From positions 1-12,048 of the forward strand of contig JAEZJA010000230.1 in assembly GCA_023415895.1 (NCBI GenBank): a stretch of DNA of 12,048 nucleotides, given 5' to 3'. The notes below the pieces were generated by a model, which made no database searches, had not been told where the DNA came from, and worked only from the letters and a program-made list of their open reading frames with translations. Source of the stretch: Bacillota bacterium (lineage in GTDB: Bacteria; Bacillota; Clostridia; Oscillospirales; Acutalibacteraceae). The translations under genes were made by a program, and so were the position numbers. This document shows positions 1-5,502 of this stretch, one piece after another (within the stretch, counting starts at the first letter, position 1; each line of letters opens with the position of its first letter).

Positions 1-495
1 TTCAAATTCGGGATTCAGCGTCAGATAGGGACGATCCCATTCTCCCAGAATACCCAAACGCTTGAACTGCTCACGCTGATCGTCGACATAGCCCAGCGCA
101 AATTCACGGCAGATCGCACGCAGCTCGGCAGGCGACATCTTGACCGCATTCTCCACACCCGCTTTGGCACGGGCTTTCAGCTCGATGGGCAGGCCGTGGG
201 TATCCCAGCCGGGCACATAGGGCGATTGGTAGCCCGTCATGTTGCGGTAACGCACAATGATATCCTTGATAATCTTGTTCATTGCCGTGCCGATATGAAT
301 GTTGCCGTTGGCATAAGGAGGGCCGTCGTGCAGCACCCACAGAGGCTTGCCCTCGTTTTTTTCCATCAGCTTGTCATAGAGACGGTTTTGCTCCCACTCG
401 GCGAGCATGGCCGGTTCACGCTGGGGCAGACCTGCGCGCATGGGAAAATCCGTGACGGGCAGGTTGAGCGTTTTGTTATAATCCTGTTCTTGCAT
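1..495 (-). CDS. ileS: Isoleucyl-tRNA synthetase, N-terminal part (cut by the window edge)
   Basis: Charges tRNA-Ile with isoleucine in the cytoplasm (class Ia aminoacyl-tRNA synthetase). The first 165 residues are visible; the 3' end lies beyond base 1. Diagnostic segments are [14 protein letters not shown], which carries the class I ATP-binding signature, then [17 protein letters not shown] and [12 protein letters not shown], all typical of bacterial IleRS. The signature reads HIGT, not the textbook HIGH. The ATG at 495 is preceded by a good ribosome-binding site (TGAGGAGT, about 505-512). The gene begins 41 bp after divIVA. That gap is far too short for a T-box leader, so regulation by uncharged tRNA-Ile is not apparent here; expression probably comes from upstream promoters. 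Identity is very secure; completeness cannot be judged. Confidence 0.97.
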   Translation of the reverse strand, partial: MQEQDYNKTLNLPVTDFPMRAGLPQREPAMLAEWEQNRLYDKLMEKNEGKPLWVLHDGPPYANGNIHIGTAMNKIIKDIIVRYRNMTGYQSPYVPGWDTHGLPIELKARAKAGVENAVKMSPAELRAICREFALGYVDDQREQFKRLGILGEWDRPYLTLNPEFE

Positions 496-536
496 TGGGT
501 ACAGACTCCTCACGTTTATTGTGTACGGACAATTCT

Positions 537-1334
537 TTATTTACGGCGCTTGAAAAAGCCGGATTCGTCATCCGTGTCCTTGGCAATATCATAATCATCG
601 CCGAATTTAAGATTGGCGAAGCGGGATGCCTGGGTAACTTCCTTCGCAGCAGTCGTCTGAGCAGATTCGTCCGCCGCTGCAAACGGAGCATCCTCGTCCT
701 CGAGCACCGGGAGATCGATCACTACATTGGGTTCGACGGGTGTCGAAGTATCGGCGGAAGAATCCTCCACCGGCTCAAACTCGGTTGGAGCAGAGGCTTC
801 TTGATCCATTGCGGCGTCTTGATCGGCGGGCTGCGTGTCGACAGCTTGGACCGTATCCTGCGGTTGATCTAAGACCGGTTCTTGCTCCCGCAGTTCGGGC
901 AGAACATCGATGAGCGCCAGATGCTCCCGATAGATGGACAGCAGGCGCATCTTGAAATTGGTGACTTCCTTTTGCACGCGCTCGAGTTCATGCTCCTGAT
1001 CCTTGATGTTGCGTTCGGCGGTCTCCTGAAGCTTCTCCGCCTTAATGCGGGCATCGTCCATAATCAGGCCGGCCTTGTGTTTGGCCTCGCGAACCAACGT
1101 ATCGCCCAGACGCTGGGCGCTCAGCAGCGCAGTGCGGATGTTGTCCTCGTCGTTGCGGTATTCGACCAGCTTATCGGCGAGCACCTCCAGCTTTTTTTCG
1201 AGATCGGCTTTGGCGCTGGTCAGCGCGGCAACCGTTTGGGCGCACTGCTCCAGAAAATCATCGACTTCGTTGACTTTGTATCCGCCCCGGGTCTTATTGA
1301 ATAACGCGGTGCGAATATCCTTTTCAGTAAGCAT
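537..1334 (-). CDS. divIVA: DivIVA-family polar/septal scaffold protein
   Basis: Coiled-coil protein that binds negatively curved membrane at septa and poles and recruits division or cell-wall partners (family knowledge). About 265 residues. The N-terminal DivIVA domain (about 1-145) opens [14 protein letters not shown], followed by [12 protein letters not shown], the conserved GY..xEVDxFL signature. A long heptad-rich helix follows, ending near [13 protein letters not shown]. Residues from about 150 to 235 form an acidic, Pro/Ala/Thr-rich, probably disordered linker. The extreme C-terminus carries a short element, [12 protein letters not shown], and a basic end, FFKRRK. A TTG at 1340 is in frame, but the ATG at 1334 lies 6 nt after AGGGAGG and is the better start. 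The gene lies between ylmH and ileS, as in other Firmicutes. The residues equivalent to the Phe-Arg membrane-insertion pair of B. subtilis DivIVA are not obvious (local sequence KTRGGY). Confidence 0.95.
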   Translation of the reverse strand: MLTEKDIRTALFNKTRGGYKVNEVDDFLEQCAQTVAALTSAKADLEKKLEVLADKLVEYRNDEDNIRTALLSAQRLGDTLVREAKHKAGLIMDDARIKAEKLQETAERNIKDQEHELERVQKEVTNFKMRLLSIYREHLALIDVLPELREQEPVLDQPQDTVQAVDTQPADQDAAMDQEASAPTEFEPVEDSSADTSTPVEPNVVIDLPVLEDEDAPFAAADESAQTTAAKEVTQASRFANLKFGDDYDIAKDTDDESGFFKRRK

Positions 1335-1340
1335 ACACAA

Positions 1341-1347
1341 CCTCCCT
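1341..1347 (-). promoter_or_regulatory. Ribosome-binding site deciding the divIVA start
   Basis: The minus strand reads AGGGAGG here, 6 nt before the ATG at 1334. An in-frame TTG at 1340 abuts this site with no spacing, so the ATG is the likely initiator. Confidence 0.8.
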
Positions 1348-1367
1348 AAATCTATCCGACCATACTC

Positions 1368-1398
1368 ATTATAGGTATTGATTGATTACAAGCACCAA
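1368..1398 (-). promoter_or_regulatory. Weak candidate promoter ahead of divIVA
   Basis: A perfect TATAAT (1368-1373, minus strand) overlaps the ylmH stop codon, 33 bp upstream of the divIVA ATG. The best upstream hexamer is TTGGTG (1393-1398) at a long 19-bp spacing, and there is no extended -10 TG. It could be chance, because TATAA includes the stop codon and its preceding bases. Confidence 0.28.
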
Positions 1399-2139
1399 CC
1401 GGCCCTTTTTGGTAACCTGGCCAAGGGACTGAACCAGAAAACGGCCGACACCGCGAACAGATAACACATCGTTTTCCCTGACCGTCGAGGAAACGGACAG
1501 GCAGGGAAGGTGATTAACCGACACCAGTCCGGCTTCAATGCGTTCAGCAGCCTCCTCACGCGAAATGCCTACAGCCGTTCTGACCACCGCATCAAGGCGG
1601 GGGGAAGCGACCGTGCCGCGAATTTCTTTAAAGGAATGCGAAGCGGGCAGCTCACCATCATAGTCGGGAATGAGGGTAACCCCCTCACCGCCCACCTTGG
1701 CGATCTGTCCCTCGACATAACGGGCAATCGCCCGTTCAATAAAGACCACGGACAGTCCGTCGCCGCACAGAATATCCCCCACCTTTTCCCGCCGTATGCC
1801 ACAGGAAAGCAGCGTGCCGAGAAAATCACGGTGAGACAGGCTGACGCCCGATCTGTAGCGAAAGGCCATCGCCTCAATGGGGAAGGCTTGGGCATCCGGA
1901 TCATTTGGGAAAATGCCCACAAAGGTGCGCTCGGCATCGGGATGGCCGCCGTAAAACGCAAAGTCCGGCCAGCCCTCGCGTTGCAGCAGTCGTTCCACCT
2001 TTACGCGCTGACGCTCGTCGAGAAAGCCCACAAAGCGGGGCACGTAGCGTGTTTCGCAAAGCCGCAGCGCATCCCGCACCGCCGCTTCCAGAAGCGCGTC
2101 CTCGTCCGTATGGGAGGAGGCCTTAGAAGTAGAGCCCAT
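1369..2139 (-). CDS. ylmH: YlmH-type S4-domain RNA-binding protein
   Basis: About 256 residues, matching the length of B. subtilis YlmH. The N-terminal part contains YVPRFVGFLDERQR and a central region with FYGGHPDAERTFVGIFP and LLSCGIRREKVGDI, features of this family. An S4 RNA-binding domain occupies about 179-245 (SPRLDAVVRTAVGISREEA, then GLVSVNHLPC and a DVLSVRGVGRF segment). The family binds RNA; in B. subtilis YlmH has been linked to ribosome-associated quality control of stalled nascent chains, and the gene lies in the division cluster. The start chosen is the ATG at 2139, giving MGSTSKASS. It overlaps the end of sepF by 17 bp and has no strong Shine-Dalgarno sequence, so translation probably depends on coupling to sepF termination. 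An open frame continues upstream inside sepF, but nothing supports starting there. ylmG, which often separates sepF and ylmH, is absent. Confidence 0.92.
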   Translation of the reverse strand: MGSTSKASSHTDEDALLEAAVRDALRLCETRYVPRFVGFLDERQRVKVERLLQREGWPDFAFYGGHPDAERTFVGIFPNDPDAQAFPIEAMAFRYRSGVSLSHRDFLGTLLSCGIRREKVGDILCGDGLSVVFIERAIARYVEGQIAKVGGEGVTLIPDYDGELPASHSFKEIRGTVASPRLDAVVRTAVGISREEAAERIEAGLVSVNHLPCLSVSSTVRENDVLSVRGVGRFLVQSLGQVTKKGRLVLVINQYL

Positions 2140-2572
2140 TGTTCTCGAGCTCGTCGAGCAAATCGCCCATAATTCCCACGTTGTAGGGGGTGATAATAAA
2201 GGTGCAGTTGGCGACCTTTTTGATCTGACCATCGTTGGCATAGGCCACACCGCTCAAAAAGTCCAGAATGCGGCGGGCCACATCCTTGTTTGCGCCTTCC
2301 AGATTGAGCACAACTGTGCGCTTGGCGTTCAGGTGATCGGCAACCGTGCTGGCATCATCGAATCGCTCGGGTTTGACCAGAACCACCTGCAGCTGGGCAG
2401 TCGCATGGATATTCACAACCTTGTTGCTGCGTTTTGTTGCGTCACCCGATGCACTGGAAGAGATGCTTTCTTCGGATTTGGAAACAAAGTCCATATCGTC
2501 ATCAACCTCATCGTCGAATTCTTCATCTTCGGGGTCACTCATCAGATTCTTAAATTTCTCCAGCAAGCTCAT
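2123..2572 (-). CDS. sepF: Cell division protein SepF
   Basis: FtsZ-binding protein that tethers and bundles FtsZ at the membrane (family knowledge). 149 residues. The N-terminal MSLLEKFKNLM is a short amphipathic helix, as expected for the SepF membrane anchor. A strongly acidic linker (about 13-45, rich in Asp, Glu and Ser) follows. The SepF (DUF552) core at about 55-145 includes QVVLVKPERFDDA, HLNAKRTVVLNLEG, ARRILDFLSGVAYA and CTFIITPYNVGI. The last resembles the usual IFLITP.NV ending. The ATG at 2572 is preceded by an AGGGTAGG-type site 8 nt upstream. The start is 40 bp after yggS, whose stop is doubled (TGA then TAA). A near-consensus promoter within yggS (2724-2752) could give sepF and the downstream genes their own transcription. 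Confidence 0.95.
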   Translation of the reverse strand: MSLLEKFKNLMSDPEDEEFDDEVDDDMDFVSKSEESISSSASGDATKRSNKVVNIHATAQLQVVLVKPERFDDASTVADHLNAKRTVVLNLEGANKDVARRILDFLSGVAYANDGQIKKVANCTFIITPYNVGIMGDLLDELENNGLYF

Positions 2573-2612
2573 AATTTCAACCTACCCTTTCTTTGTCGTT
2601 TTCGATCCATTA

Positions 2613-3317
2613 TCATATACGTCGGCCAAAAAGCGCAGAACCGATTCGCACCAGTGTCGCGCCTTCCAAAATGGCTTCACGATAATCGGATGACATGCCC
2701 ATTGACAAAACATCCATAGAGACATTATCTAATTTTTTTGCCCTTATGTCAATAAACAGTTTGTACATGTGAGAAAAAAGCGCTCTTTTTTCCCTTTCTG
2801 TCTCTAAAATTGGTGCCACAGTCATCAAACCGCGTACCGACACGCCGGATAATTTGCCAATTTCGCTCAGAAGCTCGGGCAGACCCGAGGGCGTGGTGCC
2901 GGATTTTGCCTCTTCGCCCCCGATATTGACCTCGACAAGGATATCCGTTCGTCGGTTCAGCTTTACAGACGCCTCATGAATAGCCTGCGCAACACGCAGA
3001 CTGTCCACCGATTCAATCATATCCACCATGCCCACGATCCTTGACACCTTGTTGGTCTGCAAATGCCCGATCAGATGCATGTCCACTCCCTCAAGGTTGA
3101 GTGCGTCACGCTTGCCTAAATATTCCTGCACCCGGTTTTCACCGATGTGGCGAAGGCCGAGCTCCAGCATCGCGTTGATGCGGTCGGGTTCCACTGTCTT
3201 GGTCACGCCCAGCAGCGTGATCTCCTCCGCACGCCGTCCCGCTTCCCGACAGGCCGCATCGATCATCTGACGGACATGCTCCAGATTCGCCCGAAGCTCA
3301 TCGTATGGTCTTTCCAT
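2613..3317 (-). CDS. yggS: YggS/PLPBP-family pyridoxal-phosphate-binding protein
   Basis: Non-catalytic PLP-binding protein (alanine-racemase-like TIM-barrel fold) involved in vitamin B6 homeostasis; B. subtilis calls it YlmE. About 234 residues, the normal size. GVTKTVEPD contains the PLP lysine (K40). Other family signatures are LGLRHIGENRVQE, MHLIGHLQTNKV, LVEVNIGGEEAKSG, VRGLMTVAP and a C-terminal LSMGMSSDYREAI followed by VRIGSALFGRR. Two adjacent ATGs (3320 and 3317) are possible; AAGGGA lies 7 nt before the second, which I chose. The frame stays open upstream into the preceding gene, but those residues do not resemble the family. The start overlaps the preceding HlyD-like gene by 20 bp. 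The 3' third is unusually AT-rich for this window (about 33% GC over 2701-2820) and holds a candidate promoter. Confidence 0.95.
   Translation of the reverse strand: MERPYDELRANLEHVRQMIDAACREAGRRAEEITLLGVTKTVEPDRINAMLELGLRHIGENRVQEYLGKRDALNLEGVDMHLIGHLQTNKVSRIVGMVDMIESVDSLRVAQAIHEASVKLNRRTDILVEVNIGGEEAKSGTTPSGLPELLSEIGKLSGVSVRGLMTVAPILETEREKRALFSHMYKLFIDIRAKKLDNVSMDVLSMGMSSDYREAILEGATLVRIGSALFGRRI
2724..2752 (-). promoter_or_regulatory. Near-consensus SigA promoter inside yggS, directed at sepF
   Basis: On the minus strand a perfect -35 TTGACA (2747-2752) is followed by a 17-bp spacer (2730-2746, with an A7 run) and a -10 GATAAT (2724-2729, 5 of 6 consensus). Transcription would start near 2717, about 145 nt ahead of the sepF ATG at 2572. 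T-rich sequence lies just upstream. It encodes FIDIRAKKLDN of YggS with AT-rich codons in an otherwise GC-rich region. It is the best promoter-like match I found in the window by eye. Confidence 0.7.
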
Positions 3318-4515
3318 CATACAATCCCTTTCCTTGCGTAATGACGTCGTCATACAGTTCCAGATAGCCGCTGTCATCCGTTTCGCGGCAAATGACGTAA
3401 TCGGGTGTGGCATACAGGATTTCGATCTTGCGGAAGGTGACCGTGTCGCCCCGCAGCACATACACCCCCTGCACGCCGTCTTCGTTGGTCAGAACGCAGC
3501 CGCTGGGTACGCGCAGCCCGCTGTGCTTGTCCAGACGAATTTGTACGGTTTCACACCTTGTCGAAGACAGCGAACTCGACATATAGGAGCATTCCAGCAC
3601 CATCGCAATGTTGCCGCTCTTGTCCCGGTTGGCGGCAACCACCTTGGTGGGAATGGTCTCGGTCGTTACAAAGGGAAGCAGAATATCGGGTGTCGCCCCG
3701 AGTTTCAGGCTTCCGGCATCCTTGGCCTCCACAACACAGGCAAGGTACCACTGATAATCGCCCACCACCTTGCCTACGACATCACTGGCAATCGGGGCGG
3801 GATGACTGTCCATCACATTTTGTATCTTCTCGGTGGTCAGCGTGGTCACATCGTTGAAATCCAAAGCGTTTTCATAGCCATCCACCTCACTGACAAAATA
3901 CCCGGCAACCGGAGATTTTACGAAGGAGGTTGCGGGAGAAAAGGAGGTTGCCAGCTGTGCCTTTTGTGCCGTGAGTGCCGCAATACGGTCATTGAACTCG
4001 GCGACCTTGCCGATGGTCATCTGACGCTTGTTAAACAGAGCCAGAAGCTCCGATCGCCAGCTGCTCATACCCGACAGTCCGGGGGAATTGACCACCGTGG
4101 ACAAGTTGGTGATGTTCTGGCGTATCTGCTGGTCAATCACATCCAGATTAACGCGGTTGGCCGAGCCCTGCGCCTGAATGGTCTGCAGCATCGTAATTTC
4201 CTCGGTCAGCTCGTTGATCTCCTGCTGGATACGGCTGTCCTGCTCGGACGCATAGACGTCAGCAATCGTGCCGTCCTTGGACACACGGCTGCCGTTTTCA
4301 ATCGTATAATACAGATATCCCTTGACATCGCTGGTGATCAGCGTTTCACTGCGTATGGTAATCCCATCCACATTAATAGTCTCATAGGCGCTGTACTTGC
4401 CCACCGTTTCGGTCTTAACCGGGGTGTAATACACCTGTATTCCCTGATAGATCACATAGGCGATCAGGAACAAAGACACCGTAACGGTGATCAGCCGCTT
4501 AACAAAGGTATTCAT
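3298..4515 (-). CDS. Membrane-anchored HlyD/membrane-fusion-like protein of unknown function
   Basis: 405 residues. One N-terminal transmembrane segment (about 7-28, LITVTVSLFLIAYVIYQG) follows a short basic start (MNTFVKRL). With this topology the rest should lie outside the membrane. The order resembles periplasmic adaptor proteins: a first lipoyl-like half (about 47-90, TINVDGITIRSETLI and KGYLYYTIENGSRVSKDG), a helical hairpin rich in Gln/Glu/Leu (about 91-190), the second lipoyl-like half (about 197-215, FVKSPVAGYFVSEVDGY), then beta-rich domains (about 247-400). No ABC or RND transporter gene is adjacent. The ATG at 4515 sits inside miaA (17-bp overlap) with a strong AGGAGA site 5 nt upstream; the 3' end overlaps yggS. 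Position next to yggS-sepF-divIVA suggests a role in division or envelope work, which is inference. Five cysteines (260, 309, 321, 340, 376) lie in the predicted extracytoplasmic half. The precise function is unknown. Confidence 0.85.
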   Translation of the reverse strand: MNTFVKRLITVTVSLFLIAYVIYQGIQVYYTPVKTETVGKYSAYETINVDGITIRSETLITSDVKGYLYYTIENGSRVSKDGTIADVYASEQDSRIQQEINELTEEITMLQTIQAQGSANRVNLDVIDQQIRQNITNLSTVVNSPGLSGMSSWRSELLALFNKRQMTIGKVAEFNDRIAALTAQKAQLATSFSPATSFVKSPVAGYFVSEVDGYENALDFNDVTTLTTEKIQNVMDSHPAPIASDVVGKVVGDYQWYLACVVEAKDAGSLKLGATPDILLPFVTTETIPTKVVAANRDKSGNIAMVLECSYMSSSLSSTRCETVQIRLDKHSGLRVPSGCVLTNEDGVQGVYVLRGDTVTFRKIEILYATPDYVICRETDDSGYLELYDDVITQGKGLYDGKTIR

Positions 4516-5452
4516 GGGCTTCTCCTTCGATCAGGCGGACGGCATCCTCAGCCAGTCCGTCCACGGTTGTGTACTCATCAATGTATAAACGGTGCGCGTC
4601 GCTGCGTCGGTGAAACCAGCTCAGTTGCCGCTTGGCATAGCGACGAGTGGACTGCTTGAGCAGCTCGACAGCCTCCTGTAAAGATCGTTCCCCCGAAAAA
4701 TAGGGTGCCAGCTCCTTGTAGCCGATGGCCTGCAGTGCCGTGGGCGCCGTCGGGGCGGCCAGCGCCTGCCGCGCCTCCTTGACCAGTCCACCGCGAAGCA
4801 TAGCATCGACGCGGCGGTTGATGCGGGAATAGAGCACCTCCCTGTCACGGCAGTCCAACAGGATGAAACAGGGGCGATAGGGTGAGGGAACACAGCGCGA
4901 CTGGCGGTTTTGCTCACTGATCGTCAGGCCCGTGGTTTCATACAGCTCCAGAGCGCGGATAATGCGTCCCAGATTGTTGGGGTGCAAGCGGGAGGCCGTC
5001 GGCTCGTCGACGCGGCGCAGCTCCTCCAGCAGGGACTCAGCGCCCTCCTGTTCGGCGCGGCAGCGCAATCGTTCGCGGATGGCGGGATCACCGCCCTCCC
5101 CCTGAAAGCTCAGGTTGTCCACCACCGCGTCAATATACAACCCTGTGCCACCGCACAGGATGGGCAGCTTAGAACGGGCGTGAACCTCGGCAATGGTGCG
5201 GTGAGCATCCTCGGCATACTGCGCGACACTGTAGCCCTGCGTCAAGGGCACAACCCCCTGCAAATGATGCGGTACGCCCTGCATTTCCTCCTCGGTAGGG
5301 CGGGCAGTGCCGATGCGCAGACCCTGATAGATCTGCATGGAATCGGCCGAAATCACCTCGCCGTCCAACCGTTTAGCCAGCTCCACGGCAAGGCCTGTCT
5401 TGCCTGAGGCCGTCGGCCCGGCAATGACCGGCAAAAATATTGTTGGTTGCAT
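4499..5452 (-). CDS. miaA: tRNA dimethylallyltransferase (tRNA A37 prenylation)
   Basis: Transfers a dimethylallyl group from DMAPP to N6 of adenosine 37 in tRNAs reading UNN codons, forming i6A. About 317 residues, the usual length. The P-loop is GPTASGKT (12-19). The substrate-binding ADSMQIYQG (about 36-44) contains the catalytic-type Asp37. Other signatures are VPHHLQGVV, LCGGTGLYIDAV, NNLGRIIRALELYETTG, SRINRRVDAML, LQAIGYKEL and STRRYAKRQLSWFHRR. The start is the ATG at 5452, 6 nt after GGAGGT; an in-frame ATG at 5467 lies upstream of that site and would add MGGGT, so it is less likely. It follows mutL after 50 bp. The product is the substrate of MiaB, encoded at the head of the same block. 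The common neighbour hfq is not present downstream. Confidence 0.97.
   Translation of the reverse strand: MQPTIFLPVIAGPTASGKTGLAVELAKRLDGEVISADSMQIYQGLRIGTARPTEEEMQGVPHHLQGVVPLTQGYSVAQYAEDAHRTIAEVHARSKLPILCGGTGLYIDAVVDNLSFQGEGGDPAIRERLRCRAEQEGAESLLEELRRVDEPTASRLHPNNLGRIIRALELYETTGLTISEQNRQSRCVPSPYRPCFILLDCRDREVLYSRINRRVDAMLRGGLVKEARQALAAPTAPTALQAIGYKELAPYFSGERSLQEAVELLKQSTRRYAKRQLSWFHRRSDAHRLYIDEYTTVDGLAEDAVRLIEGEAHEYLC
4521..4526 (-). promoter_or_regulatory. Ribosome-binding site of the HlyD-like gene, inside miaA
   Basis: AGGAGA on the minus strand, 5 nt before the ATG at 4515, lies within the last codons of miaA. It supports the overlapping start and suggests translational coupling to miaA. 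Confidence 0.75.
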
Positions 5453-5458
5453 CGTCCC

Positions 5459-5464
5459 ACCTCC
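5459..5464 (-). promoter_or_regulatory. Ribosome-binding site deciding the miaA start
   Basis: The minus strand reads GGAGGT here, 6 nt before the ATG at 5452. An upstream in-frame ATG at 5467 would put this site inside the coding region, so the downstream ATG is preferred. Confidence 0.82.
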
Positions 5465-5502
5465 CATTCTGAACAGGGATGCATAGACACGGCCGCAGGG
5501 TC

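Noticed and set aside
452..481. Plus-strand TATAAT (476-481) with GTGACG 18 bp upstream, antisense to the start of ileS
   Set aside because: The -35 is poor, no gene lies downstream in that direction, and the bases encode normal IleRS residues.
496..536. T-box riboswitch ahead of ileS
   Set aside because: The whole divIVA-ileS gap is 41 bp. It has no room for a T-box and no hairpin with a T-run is visible.
2140..2250. Longer ylmH starting at 2250 inside sepF
   Set aside because: The extra residues are out-of-frame sepF sequence, unlike the family, and the ATG at 2139 gives the expected 256-residue length.
2701..2753. Inverted repeat ATTGACA/TGTCAAT around the yggS promoter, with a possible antisense plus-strand promoter (TTGACA, 18 bp, TATCTA)
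   Set aside because: The arms are only 7 bp with a 39-bp gap, and the plus-strand -10 matches only 3 of 6 bases. Chance in an AT-rich stretch is the simpler reading.
3321..3461. Longer yggS starting at 3461 inside the HlyD-like gene
   Set aside because: The added residues do not resemble the family, and AAGGGA precedes the ATG pair at 3320/3317.
3334..4659. Long plus-strand open frame (441 codons) opposite the HlyD-like gene and the end of miaA
   Set aside because: Its product is rich in His, Gly, Arg and Gln with no recognisable domain. It is fully antisense to well-supported genes and is a codon-bias shadow.
5453..5502. Terminator in the mutL-miaA gap, suggested by two GGCCG-containing segments
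   Set aside because: The segments are direct, not inverted, repeats and no T-run follows on the minus strand.
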